Part shown: piece by piece, positions 1 through 7,998 of the stretch
Numbering within the stretch: position 1 is the first letter of the stretch
Layout: every line of letters begins with the position of its first letter
Assembly (NCBI GenBank): GCA_964504655.1
Contig: CAZDFD010000011.1
Span: 1 to 64,000 of the forward strand
DNA: 64,000 nucleotides
Reading direction: 5' to 3'
Source of the DNA: JANXAZ01 sp964504655
Lineage (GTDB): Bacteria > Pseudomonadota > Alphaproteobacteria > Geminicoccales > Geminicoccaceae
Position numbers and translations under genes: made by a program
The notes under the pieces: generated by a model
What the model was told of the DNA's origin: nothing
Seen by the model: only the letters and a program-made list of their open reading frames with translations
Databases searched by the model: none

Positions 1-384
1 CGGGGCGGCGGCCGTCGGGCCGGACGGGTCGTCCGCTCCGCACGTCCCGCTGCCGCCGGGTGGCGACACCGGGCGGCGATCCCCCCGGGCGCCGCTTCGG
101 GCGACCGTGACGCGGGTCGACTTCGGGGCCGCACTCACCTCGGACGTGTTCGTTTCGGCCCCGCGCGACCTGGCCTCGGCCGCCGGGGGGGGTCGCAGCG
201 CCGACGGCTCGGCCGGGCCCCGCTCGGCGGGCTCGCCGGTACCGCCCGGTGCCGTGCGGCATCGGGGCGGCGGTGCGGGTCGGGCCGGGGGTGCCCGGTC
301 GGGATGTCCGGCTCGTGGCTTCGGCGCGAGGCGGGCCACGACCGTTCCGGGTGCCGCATCGGGTGGTGACGGTCGGGGGACGGC
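1..384. other. Region with no supported gene
   Basis: This extremely GC-rich stretch lies downstream of the Smr gene, which reads leftward and stops at 385. Open frames exist on both strands, but they consist of low-complexity Arg/Gly/Pro/Ala strings typical of shadow frames, with no recognisable domain. It may be an intergenic region or the tail of a gene cut by the window edge. I see no hairpin followed by a T-run. Confidence 0.4.
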
Positions 385-1017
385 TCAGCCGGGGCGCCCA
401 CGCGGACCGCTCCGGCTCCCCGGCCGGGGCGGCACGCGGTCGGCGAGCGCAGCGGCGCCGGGCGGCGACGGTCGGGCCGGAACCCTCCGCAGCAGGACGT
501 AGAGGGCGCCCTCGCCGCCGTGCGCCCGGCCGGCCTCGGCCCAGCCGAGCACCCGCGCCGCGGTCGGGGCTTCGCGGAGCCAGCGCGGCACCGAGCGGCG
601 CAGCACGCCGCCGCTGCGCTCGCCGCGGCCGGTGATGACCAGGACGCAGCGATGGCCGCGGCCCTGGGCGTGCGCCAGGAATCCCGCGAGCGCCCGGTGC
701 GCCGCGTCCTGGTCCATGCCGTGCAGGTCGAGCCGGGCCGAGGCCGGGTAGAGGCCGCGCTCGAGCCGCCGAAGCGTCCGCCGGTCGAGCGGGGAGGGGG
801 TCGGCGGCGGCGCCGGGTCCCTGCGCCGGACCGGGACGGACGCGGACGGGGCGGCGACGGCGCCCGCGGCCGGCTGCGCCGGCGGACCCGGCTCGGCCGC
901 CGATGGCGCGATCGCCGGTGCCGGCCCCGGCAGCTCGGCCCGGCGCACCACGTCGCGCACGGCGCCGTGCCAGAGGGCGAGCTCGAGGGCGGTCGGCTGG
1001 CGGCTGCGGCCGCGCAT
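385..1017 (-). CDS. Smr/MutS2-type endonuclease domain protein
   Basis: This 210-residue protein has an Ala/Pro-rich N-terminal half followed by an Smr domain. The domain shows the LDLHGM motif (usually LDLHG), the AHRAL helix and the VLVITGRGERSGG loop, and ends with GALYVLLRR. Smr domains in small stand-alone proteins act as DNA or RNA nicking nucleases, and the LDLHG and TGxG loops form the active face. The start ATG at 1017 shares one base with the lutC stop (TGATG), so the gene is probably translated with the lut operon as its fourth cistron. The substrate is not known. The Gly/Arg/Pro-rich C-terminal tail after the domain is unusually long and may be disordered. Confidence 0.8.
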   Translation of the reverse strand: MRGRSRQPTALELALWHGAVRDVVRRAELPGPAPAIAPSAAEPGPPAQPAAGAVAAPSASVPVRRRDPAPPPTPSPLDRRTLRRLERGLYPASARLDLHGMDQDAAHRALAGFLAHAQGRGHRCVLVITGRGERSGGVLRRSVPRWLREAPTAARVLGWAEAGRAHGGEGALYVLLRRVPARPSPPGAAALADRVPPRPGSRSGPRGRPG

Positions 1018-1712
1018 CAGCGGGCGGCCGCGGGCGCCCCGTCGACGAGCAGGATCAGGAGGCGGCGCGGGCCGTGCGCGCCGAGCTCGATCGAGGGCGG
1101 GATGTCGCCGGTGCGCGACGGACCGGTCACCAGGTTGACCGAGCGCGGCGGCCAGCCCGGCCGGGCGCGCTGCGCCGCCCAGGCCTCCTCGTAGGAGCCG
1201 GCGAGCGCATCCGTCGGCAGCACCACCACGCTGGTCTCGGGCAAAAAGGCCAGGAGCGTCGGGTGCCCGGCGGCGGACGCGAGCAGCAGCGTGCCGGTCT
1301 CGGCGACGCCGGCCATGGCCACGGCGAGGCCGACCGCATCGGTCTCGCCGGGCACGCCGACGCGGACCTCGAGCAGCGGCTCGGCCTCGAGCCGGGCGGC
1401 GTCCAGGAGCGGATCGGCGGCGCGCACCACCCGCATCGGCAGGTTGTGGCGGCGCAGCAGCTCGACCAGCGCCGGGCCGATCCCGTCCGGGCCGCGCAGG
1501 CGCCGGACCTCGCTGCCGACCGCCTCGGCCATGCGCACGAAGAGCGCCACCCGCTCCTCGCCCGTGACCGCGGCACGGGCCGGGATCGGGCCGCGGTGCG
1601 GCCGGCCGGCGCGCTCGGCCACCCGCGCCCGGGCGGCGGCCTGCGCCTCGGCCGAGCGCGGCAGGCGGGCGCGCAGCCGGGCCAGGATGGCGGCACGGGC
1701 CTCGTCGCTCAT
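1017..1712 (-). CDS. lutC: LutC/YkgG-family lactate utilisation protein
   Basis: This 231-residue protein belongs to the LUD (lactate utilisation) domain family. It carries the typical segments AVAMAGVAETGTLLLASA, LAFLPETSVVVLPTDAL and the C-terminal VTGPSRTGDI motif. LutC works with the iron-sulfur proteins LutA and LutB in an oxidase complex that converts L-lactate to pyruvate. Its ATG overlaps the lutB stop (ATGA at 1709-1712), and its own stop overlaps the Smr start, so translation is coupled across the operon. The length is normal for the family. Only the overall LUD fold supports a role; no catalytic residue can be named with confidence. Confidence 0.85.
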   Translation of the reverse strand: MSDEARAAILARLRARLPRSAEAQAAARARVAERAGRPHRGPIPARAAVTGEERVALFVRMAEAVGSEVRRLRGPDGIGPALVELLRRHNLPMRVVRAADPLLDAARLEAEPLLEVRVGVPGETDAVGLAVAMAGVAETGTLLLASAAGHPTLLAFLPETSVVVLPTDALAGSYEEAWAAQRARPGWPPRSVNLVTGPSRTGDIPPSIELGAHGPRRLLILLVDGAPAAAR

Positions 1713-3121
1713 GCCGCACTCCGCCGGCGCTGCCGCCAGAGCGCGCGGAAGGTCTGCCCGGAGGGCGCCGGCAGGTCGCGGCCGGCGGTCCAGCCGGCGG
1801 CGAGCGGCAGACGCCGGAAGCGGCCGCGGCGGCGGCCGAGCAGGCCGAGTGCGGCGACCGCGAGGCGGGTCGCGAGGCGGTAGAGGGTCGGCCGCCGGGC
1901 GAGGAACCCCCAGGCGCCGAGGCCGAAGCGCGCCGCCGGCGGCGGCAGCCCCCGACGATGCGCCTCCTCGCGCCAGAACCGCATCAGCCGCGGCAGCGGG
2001 ATGCGCACCGGGCAGACCTCCTCGCAGCGGCCGCAGAAGGTCGAGGCGTGCGGCAGGGGCCAGGTCCGCTCGATGCCGGCGAACTGCGGGGTCAGGACCG
2101 AGCCCATCGGGCCCACATAGACCCAGCCATAGGCGTGGCCGCCGGCCGCGAGGTAGACCGGGCAGTGGTTCATGCAGGCGCCGCAGCGGATGCAGCGCAG
2201 CATCTCCTGGAACGGCCCGCCGACCATGCCCGAGCGGCCGTTGTCGAGCAGGATCAGGTGCATGGCGGCGGGCCCGTCGGGCTCGTGGGCGCGCCTCGGG
2301 CCGGTCAGGAAGGTGGTGTAGCCGGAGATCTCCTGGCCGATCGCCGAGCGTGCCAGCAGGCGCAGCAGGGTGAAGGCGTCCTCGACCGTGGGCACGAGCT
2401 TCTCGAGGCTGGTGATGCAGAGATGCACCCTGGGCAGCCCCTGGGTCAGCTCGGCGTTGCCCTCGTTGGTCACCGTGACGATCGAGCCGGTCTCGGCCAC
2501 GAGGAAGTTGGCGCCGGTGATGCCGACCTCGGCCTCGAGGTAGCGCTGGCGCAGCACCCGCCGCGCCTCGGCCACGAGCGCCGCCGAGTCCTGCTTGGGC
2601 GGCCCGCCATGGTGCTCGGCGAACAGCGCCGCGATCCGCTCGCGGGTCATGTGCACGGCCGGCCCGACGAGGTGGCTCGGCACCTCGCCCGCGAGCTGGA
2701 CGATGTACTCGCCGAGATCGGTCTCGACGACGGTGAGACCGCTCGCCTCGAGGAACGGGTTGAGGCCGATCTCCTCGGCGATCATGCTCTTCGACTTGGT
2801 GACCGTGCGGGCGCCGGCCTCGCGGCAGACGGCGAGCGCGATCGCCCGCGCCTCGGCGGCGTCCCTGGCCCAGTGCAGCACCCCGCCGGCCTCGACGAAG
2901 CGCCGCTCGAAGGCCTCGAGGTAGAGGTCCAGATGCTCGAGCACGTGGTTCTTGATCGCCACGCCGGCGTCGCGCAGGGCCTCGAACTCGGGCAGGGCCG
3001 CCGCCGCCCGGGAGCGCCCCTGCTGCCAGCCGGTCTCGAGCCGGCCGAGTGCGGTCCGCAGCGCCGGATCGGCGAGCGCCCGGGTCGCCCGCTCGCGGAA
3101 GGCCAGGCTCTGCGGCTCCAT
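1709..3121 (-). CDS. lutB: LutB/YkgF-type iron-sulfur lactate utilisation protein
   Basis: This 470-residue protein has an N-terminal LUD domain (about residues 60-290, including TKSKSMIAEEIGLN and GANFLVAETGSI). A ferredoxin-like region follows with two cysteine clusters: C310, C313, C316, C320 and C363, C366, C370, each followed by proline as in 4Fe-4S binding. The family passes electrons from lactate oxidation in the LutABC complex. The ATG at 3121 shares a base with the lutA stop. The C-terminal 100 residues, rich in Arg and Leu after the clusters, match the usual family tail. Gene order A-B-C is the standard one. Confidence 0.9.
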   Translation of the reverse strand: MEPQSLAFRERATRALADPALRTALGRLETGWQQGRSRAAAALPEFEALRDAGVAIKNHVLEHLDLYLEAFERRFVEAGGVLHWARDAAEARAIALAVCREAGARTVTKSKSMIAEEIGLNPFLEASGLTVVETDLGEYIVQLAGEVPSHLVGPAVHMTRERIAALFAEHHGGPPKQDSAALVAEARRVLRQRYLEAEVGITGANFLVAETGSIVTVTNEGNAELTQGLPRVHLCITSLEKLVPTVEDAFTLLRLLARSAIGQEISGYTTFLTGPRRAHEPDGPAAMHLILLDNGRSGMVGGPFQEMLRCIRCGACMNHCPVYLAAGGHAYGWVYVGPMGSVLTPQFAGIERTWPLPHASTFCGRCEEVCPVRIPLPRLMRFWREEAHRRGLPPPAARFGLGAWGFLARRPTLYRLATRLAVAALGLLGRRRGRFRRLPLAAGWTAGRDLPAPSGQTFRALWRQRRRSAA

Positions 3122-3906
3122 CAGCGACGCCCCGCCGGCTGCGGCACCGCGGGGGCGCCGATCGGCGGCTCCTCGAGCCGCCCCGCCAAAACCTCGGCCA
3201 CGTGCCGCACGGCGATCGGCCGCCCCGTGCGCCACAGCCGGCCGGCGATGTTGAGCAGGCAGCCGAGGTCGCCCGCGAGCAGGAGCTCGGCGCCGGTGGC
3301 GGCGGCGGCCACCGCCTTGTCCTCGACCATCCGGGTCGACACCTCGGGATACTTGACGCAGAAGGTGCCGCCGAAGCCGCAGCAGACCTCGGTCCGCTCC
3401 ATCTCCACGAGCTCGAGGCCGGGCAGGCCGGCGAGCAGCCGGCGCGGCTGCGCCTTGACGCCCATCTCGCGCAGCCCCGAGCAGCTGTCGTGGTAGGTGA
3501 CGCGCCCGGTGAGGCCGCCCGGCGCCCGGGTCATGCCGCGGACGTCGACCAGGAAGGAGACCAGCTCGTGGCAGCGCCCGGCGAGCGCCGTGGCGCGCGC
3601 CTTCCAGGCCGGGTCGGCGTCGAACAGCTCGGGCAGGTGGGTGCGCAGCATGCCGGCGCAGGAGCCCGAGGGTGCCACCACGTAGTCGTAGGGCTCGAGC
3701 GCCGGGATGGTCTGCCGGGCGAGCTCCTCGGTGGTCCGGCGATCGCCCGAGTTGAAGGCCGGCTGGCCGCAGCAGACCTGCGGCTCCGGCACCTCGACCC
3801 GGCAGCCGGCGGCCTCGAGCAGCTCGACCGCCGCCAGCCCGACGCTCGGCCGGAACAGGTCGACGAGGCAGGTGACGAAGAGCGCGACGCGCGGCTGGTC
3901 GGTCAT
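3121..3906 (-). CDS. lutA: LutA/YkgE-type (Fe-S)-binding lactate utilisation protein
   Basis: This 261-residue protein has two cysteine-rich CCG domains, each duplicated in the family. The CCG motifs are at residues 45-47 (VCCGQPAFNSG) and 175-177 (VCCGFGGTFCVKYPEVS). Further Cys at about 13, 83 and 142 complete the sets. These domains bind an unusual Fe-S centre in heterodisulfide-reductase and glycolate-oxidase relatives. As the first gene of lutABC it is the likely entry point of the operon. A 156-bp divergent region (3907-4062) separates it from the SDR gene; I see no clear operator there. Confidence 0.88.
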   Translation of the reverse strand: MTDQPRVALFVTCLVDLFRPSVGLAAVELLEAAGCRVEVPEPQVCCGQPAFNSGDRRTTEELARQTIPALEPYDYVVAPSGSCAGMLRTHLPELFDADPAWKARATALAGRCHELVSFLVDVRGMTRAPGGLTGRVTYHDSCSGLREMGVKAQPRRLLAGLPGLELVEMERTEVCCGFGGTFCVKYPEVSTRMVEDKAVAAAATGAELLLAGDLGCLLNIAGRLWRTGRPIAVRHVAEVLAGRLEEPPIGAPAVPQPAGRR

Positions 3907-4062
3907 GGGCGGCTCGATCGGGGTCGGTTCGCAGACCTAGGGCCAAGCCGGCCCGGCCGCAACGGCGGCGCCGCGCGCCGCGGCTTCCGCGGCCGGTCGC
4001 GGCGGCCTATGCCGGGCGGGCGGCGGGGCGCGGTGCCCGGCCGGCCTCGGGACGCGGTGGGC

Positions 4063-4830
4063 ATGACGCAGGGATCGCTGCCGCGGGCGGCGCTCGTGAC
4101 CGGCGCGGCGCGGCGGATCGGCCGGGCGCTGGCGCTCCGGCTGGCGGGCCTGGGCTTCGACCTCGCGGTCCATTACGGCGGCTCGGCGACCGAGGCGGCG
4201 GCGACCGCGGCCGAGATCCGCGCGCTCGGCCGGCGCGCGGTGACGCTCCCGGCCGATCTGGCCCGGCCGGAGCAGGTCGAGACCCTGGTGCCGCGCGCGG
4301 TCGAGGCGCTCGGACCCCTGGGCCTCCTCGTCAACAACGCCTCGATCTTCGAGCTCGACCGCATCGGCACGCTCACCGAGACCGGCTGGCAGCGGCACAT
4401 GGCGGTCAACCTGACGGCGCCGACCTTCCTCGCCCGGGCGTTCGTGCGCCAGCTCCCGGAGGCGGCCGAGGGGCTGATCGTCAACATGCTCGACGAGCGG
4501 ATCCACAATCCCACGCCCAACTATCTCTCCTACACCGCGAGCCGGCTCGGGCTCTGGGGGGTGACCCAGGTGCTGGCGCGCGAGCTGGCGCCGCGCATCC
4601 GGGTCAACGCCATCGGTCCGGGCCCGGCGCTGCCGGCGGCCGGCACGACCGAGGCCGACTTCGCCGCCCTCTGCGCCAAGATGCCGCTGCGGCGTGGCAC
4701 CGACCCCGACGAGCTCGCCGACGCCCTGGCCTTCATCCTGCGCGCCCGCTCGATGACCGGGCAGATGATCACCCTCGACGGTGGCCAGCAGCTCGGCTGG
4801 CTGACCCCGGACGGGGCGCTCGGCGAATGA
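4063..4830 (+). CDS. SDR oxidoreductase, FolM/pteridine-reductase-like
   Basis: This 255-residue short-chain dehydrogenase has the nucleotide motif TGAARRIG near the N-terminus. The TGxxxRxG form is seen in pteridine reductases and FolM. It also has the structural NNAS motif and a C-terminal LDGGQQLGW. The active-site motif reads Y-T-A-S-R where SDRs almost always have YxxxK, so the catalytic lysine is replaced by arginine. A role in dihydrobiopterin or dihydrofolate reduction is plausible, but the Lys change leaves activity uncertain. It overlaps the following small ORF by ATGA at 4827. The ATG at 4063 is the only start that leaves the first beta strand (AALVTGAA) in place. Confidence 0.78.
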   Translation: MTQGSLPRAALVTGAARRIGRALALRLAGLGFDLAVHYGGSATEAAATAAEIRALGRRAVTLPADLARPEQVETLVPRAVEALGPLGLLVNNASIFELDRIGTLTETGWQRHMAVNLTAPTFLARAFVRQLPEAAEGLIVNMLDERIHNPTPNYLSYTASRLGLWGVTQVLARELAPRIRVNAIGPGPALPAAGTTEADFAALCAKMPLRRGTDPDELADALAFILRARSMTGQMITLDGGQQLGWLTPDGALGE

Positions 4831-5272
4831 GCCACCCGGCGGTCCGCGCCGCCCTCGGGCTCGGCCGTGCGAGCCGGCTCGTGCCGCTGCCGGGCGGCCG
4901 CTGGCCGAGCGGCTGGCCGGCCTCCGGTTCCCCGACCGCCCGCATCCGGGCGTGGGCGGGCGCTGGATCGCCCCCCGCCGGATCGCCGAGATCCGGTACC
5001 GGACCTTCCACCAGCGGCCCTTCGCGGCCGCCCCGGTCGGTGCCTCGCCGGCCGCCTGCCGCGCCTGTCTCCGCCACTTGCTGCGCCACGGGGCGCACCG
5101 GCCGGACGTGTTCGAGGCCGAGCTCGACCTCCGGGTCGAGGTCGATCTCGAGCCCGGCGACCTCGAGGGCGGCTTCGCCGAGGGCTCGGGCCATGTCCCG
5201 CACCGCGAGGAGCCCGACCTCGTGGCCGCCGTGGTCGACGGCGTCTTCGACCGGATCGGGCACCTGCGATGA
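4827..5272 (+). CDS. Unidentified small protein, possibly frameshifted
   Basis: I do not recognise this gene. An ATG at 4827 overlaps the SDR stop (ATGA), as for a coupled gene, and its frame has good codon use for about 30 residues. From about 4910 the coding signal is better in the +2 frame, where an open frame reads to TGA at 5270-5272. That part contains GRWIAPRRIAEIRYRTFHQ, a CRAC motif and an acidic stretch DLRVEVDLEPGDLEGG, ending DRIGHLR. The only ordinary start in that frame is GTG at 4952. Either the gene starts at 4952 (106 residues), or one frameshift near 4890-4910 joins a 4827 start to the +2 frame. The stop lies in the first copy of the 23-bp tandem repeat. Confidence 0.4.
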
Positions 5273-5497
5273 GCCGGATCGGGCACCTGCGATGAGCCGG
5301 ATCGGGCACCTGCGATGAGNNNNNNNNNNNNNNNNNNNNNNNNNNNNNNNNNNNNNNNNNNNNNNNNNNNNNNNNNNNNNNNNNNNNNNNNNNNNNNNNN
5401 NNNNNNNNNNNNNNNNNNNTGCGATGAGCCGGATCGGGCACCTGCGATGAGCCGGATCGGGCACCTGCGATGAGCCGGATCGGGCACCTGCGATGAG
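5251..5497 (+). repeat. 23-bp tandem repeat interrupted by assembly gap
   Basis: A 23-bp unit (first copy 5251-5273) is repeated without visible change at 5274-5296 and 5297-5319. After the gap there is a 9-base partial copy (5420-5428), then full copies at 5429-5451, 5452-5474 and 5475-5497. Each unit holds the string ATGAG, that is, an ATG overlapping a TGA. The first copy provides the stop of the upstream ORF and the last copy provides the first ATG of the cytochrome gene. The array therefore looks like repeated duplication of an ATGA gene junction. The true copy number is hidden by the gap, whose fixed 100-N length carries no information. Confidence 0.92.
5320..5419. other. Assembly gap (100 N) inside a tandem repeat
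   Basis: Exactly 100 N, flanked on both sides by identical copies of the same 23-bp repeat. This is the usual outcome when short reads cannot span an array. The real length is unknown and could be zero or many repeat units. Confidence 0.98.
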
Positions 5498-5759
5498 GAT
5501 GTGCACCGCCGTCCTGGCCCTGGCGCTCCTGGCGGCACCGCCCGCCGGGCTCGGGGCCTCCCCCGAGGACCTCGTGCGCTCGCGCTGCGGGGGCTGCCAC
5601 GGGCGGGGCCTGCCCGACCTCGCGCAGAGCTGCGCCCGACGGCGCGGCCAGGAGAGCCTCGATGCCTTCCTGGCGCGCCATCACGCCCGCGATCCGGACG
5701 AGCGCGCGGCGATCGTCGCCCATCTGGGCGCCTGCCCACCGCCGGGGCCGGCCCGCTGA
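5493..5759 (+). CDS. Small exported c-type cytochrome-like protein
   Basis: This 88-residue protein has a Sec signal peptide (hydrophobic stretch at about residues 4-20, likely cleaved after GLGA) and one haem-c motif C32-G-G-C35-H36. There is no methionine after residue 3, so the distal haem ligand cannot be the usual Met; H63, H64 or H77 are candidates. Two extra cysteines (C47, C81) could form a disulfide. The C-terminal DPDERAAIVAHLGAC resembles the last helix of small cytochromes c. The start ATG lies in the last copy of the 23-bp repeat; a second in-frame ATG at 5499 is just outside it. The electron partner is unknown. Confidence 0.7.
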   Translation: MRMCTAVLALALLAAPPAGLGASPEDLVRSRCGGCHGRGLPDLAQSCARRRGQESLDAFLARHHARDPDERAAIVAHLGACPPPGPAR

Positions 5760-5858
5760 GGCCGCGGCTAGGGCGACCGAACGGCGCGGCCCGGCTCGGT
5801 TGCCGGAGCGCCGCCGCCGCCCCAGGATGAGGCGGTCCGCGCCATCCGGAGCCCTGGC

Positions 5859-7658
5859 ATGACGAGCGAGGCGGCGACGCTCGAGCGGCTGAGCCCGTCC
5901 GTCCTGGCCGAGCGCCTGGCCGGGCTCGCCGAGCGCGGCGGCCGGGTCGGCGCGGCGCTCGCGGAGCGGTCGGCCGAGGCCCTGGAACTGCGGATCCCGG
6001 ATCCGGGCATCGTCGCCGCCACGCTCGAGGAGCTGGCCCGCGCCCTCCTCGCCGAGCCCGAGCGGTTGGCCGCGGCGCTGATCGACTATCACGCGAAGCT
6101 GGCAGCACTCTGGGCCCACCAGCTGCGTCGGCGGCTGGAGCCGGAGCTGGGGCCGCTCTGGCGCCCGGAGCCGGGCGACCGGCGCTTCCACCACCCCGAC
6201 TGGGAGGAGGACCTCCGCTTCGACACCCTCAAGCAGGCGCACCTTTTGACCGCGGCCTGGCTGCGCGAGCTGGTCCTGGGCGCGCCCGGCCTCGATCCGC
6301 GCACCCGGGCGCGGGCCGCCTTCTACGTGCGGCTCGCGGCCGAGGCGCTCGCCCCGACCAACCATCCGGCGACCAACCCGGAGGTGCTGCACGAGGCCGC
6401 CCGCAGCGGCGGTGCCTGCCTGCTCGACGGGCTCGAGCGGCTGCTCGCGGATCTCGAGCGCGGCCGCGGCCGGCTCCCGCCCGCACCCACCCGGCCGGGC
6501 GCCTTCACCCTCGGCCGAGACCTGGCCGCCACCCCGGGTGCCGTGCTCCTCGAGACCGAGCTGATGCAGCTCATCCAGTACGCGCCCGCCACCGAGACCG
6601 TCCGGGCCCGCCCGCTGCTCGTCGTGCCGCCCTGGATCAACAAGTACTACATCCTCGATCTCCGGCCACGGAACAGCTTCATCCGCTGGTGCGTGGCCCA
6701 GGGTCTGACGGTGTTCGTGATCTCCTGGGTCAATCCCGGGCCGGAGCTGGCGCACAAGAGCTTCGAGGACTATCTGCGCGAGGGGCCGCTCGCGGCGCTC
6801 GCGGCGATCGAGCGGGCCACCGGCGAGCGGCGGCTGGACGTGCTCGGCTACTGCCTGGGCGGGACGCTGACGGCCTGTCTGCTCGCCTGGCTGGCGGCGC
6901 GCGGCGAGGCCCGGGTGGCCCGTGCCACCTTCCTCACCACCATGCTCGACTTCGCCGATCCGGGCGAGCTCGGGGTGTTCATCGACGAACCGCAGCTGGC
7001 GCTCCTCGAGCGGCACATGGCGAGGCTCGGCTACCTCGAGGCGCGCCACATGCAGCAGGTGTTCGCGCTGATGCGGGCCAACGACCTGGTCTGGGGCCCG
7101 TTCGTCCAGACCTACCTGCTCGGCCGCGAGCCGCCGGCCTTCGACCTCCTGCACTGGAACGCCGACGGCACCCGCATGCCGCACATGATGCACCGCTTCT
7201 ATCTGCGCGCGCTCTACCTCGACAACCGGCTGGTCGAGCCGGGCGCGGTGCGGCTGCTCGGCACCCCGATCGACCTCGGGCGGATCGACGTGCCCGCCTA
7301 CTTCCTGTCGACCCGCGAGGACCACATCGCCCCCTGGCGGTCGACCTACCGGGGCGCCCGCCGCCTGTCCGGCCGGGTCCGCTTCGTGCTCGGCGGATCC
7401 GGGCACATCGCCGGGGTGGTCAACCCGCCCGAGGGTCGGAAGTACGGCTTTTGGACCCGGGCGGCGCTGCCCGAGGACCCGGAGGCCTGGCTGGCCGGCG
7501 CCCGCTTCCGGGCGGGCAGCTGGTGGCCGCACTGGCTCGCCTGGCTGCGCCCGGGGGAGGAGCGCCGCGTGCCGGCGCGGCGGCCGGGAGACGGCGCCCT
7601 CGAGGTGCTCGAGCCGGCCCCGGGACGCTACGTCCAGGTGCGCGCCGAGCCTCTCTGA
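5859..7658 (+). CDS. phaC: Class I polyhydroxyalkanoate synthase
   Basis: This 599-residue enzyme polymerises (R)-3-hydroxyacyl-CoA into PHA on storage granules. It has the N-terminal PhaC domain (about 60-230) and an alpha/beta-hydrolase core with the lipase-like box GYCLGG. The nucleophile is C332, and the other triad residues are D488 (in STREDHI) and H516 (in GGSGHIAG). The conserved PPWINKYYILDL and FVISWVNP blocks are present. The size matches class I enzymes, which work without PhaE or PhaR subunits. The gene is monocistronic here. The phasin gene lies about 22 kb away (29431-29817). phaA/phaB were not seen, although the SDRs and the 3-hydroxyacyl-CoA dehydrogenase in the window could feed the pool. 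Confidence 0.95.
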   Translation: MTSEAATLERLSPSVLAERLAGLAERGGRVGAALAERSAEALELRIPDPGIVAATLEELARALLAEPERLAAALIDYHAKLAALWAHQLRRRLEPELGPLWRPEPGDRRFHHPDWEEDLRFDTLKQAHLLTAAWLRELVLGAPGLDPRTRARAAFYVRLAAEALAPTNHPATNPEVLHEAARSGGACLLDGLERLLADLERGRGRLPPAPTRPGAFTLGRDLAATPGAVLLETELMQLIQYAPATETVRARPLLVVPPWINKYYILDLRPRNSFIRWCVAQGLTVFVISWVNPGPELAHKSFEDYLREGPLAALAAIERATGERRLDVLGYCLGGTLTACLLAWLAARGEARVARATFLTTMLDFADPGELGVFIDEPQLALLERHMARLGYLEARHMQQVFALMRANDLVWGPFVQTYLLGREPPAFDLLHWNADGTRMPHMMHRFYLRALYLDNRLVEPGAVRLLGTPIDLGRIDVPAYFLSTREDHIAPWRSTYRGARRLSGRVRFVLGGSGHIAGVVNPPEGRKYGFWTRAALPEDPEAWLAGARFRAGSWWPHWLAWLRPGEERRVPARRPGDGALEVLEPAPGRYVQVRAEPL

Positions 7659-7998
7659 ACCAACCGGGAATAAGCGGCGCCGGCGGGCGTCTAGGGAGGT
7701 GCGAGGACGGGACGCGGCGAGCGTCCCCCGCCATCGGTCCGCCCGTGGGTGGCAAGGTGGCGCTCGCATGTTCACCGCCCAACGACTGGCTCCACCGGCC
7801 CGAACGACCGGTGGAGCCTTTTCTGTGCGGGCCGCGGCCGTGGCCCGGTTCGGCTTGCGGGGTTGCATCCGGCGCCGGCCTGTGTTCAACCGTCCCTGGT
7901 CGTGTTGGACGGCCAGCGCGTGCTCGCGGAATCCGAGAGCGGCGACGGGTTGGGTCGCGCCCTCGGCAACAAGACGCAACCAGCGCGGAGGCCCAGTC
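7659..7998. other. Intergenic region between phaC and the ECF sigma gene
   Basis: This 340-base stretch has no convincing gene; upstream extensions of the sigma-factor frame read as low-complexity Arg-rich sequence. It contains a perfect 11-bp hairpin at 7788-7818 and a GGAG at 7987-7990, eight bases before a TTG start. I could not identify a clear GGAAC-type ECF promoter; GGAAT near 7928 is a weak candidate. Confidence 0.5.
7788..7818 (+). terminator. Rho-independent-like terminator after phaC
   Basis: A perfect 11-bp inverted repeat, GGCTCCACCGG (7788-7798) and CCGGTGGAGCC (7808-7818), has a 9-base loop and is followed directly by TTTTC. It lies 130 bases after the phaC stop, so it probably ends phaC transcription and isolates the ECF sigma gene. 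Confidence 0.7.

Noticed and set aside
5251..5497. CRISPR array
   Set aside because: The 23-bp units are directly adjacent with no spacers and no cas genes nearby; it is a simple tandem repeat.
3937..6108. Minus-strand frame containing the tandem repeat and gap
   Set aside because: The codons are artificial across the N run, and the plus strand carries the SDR, cytochrome and phaC genes.
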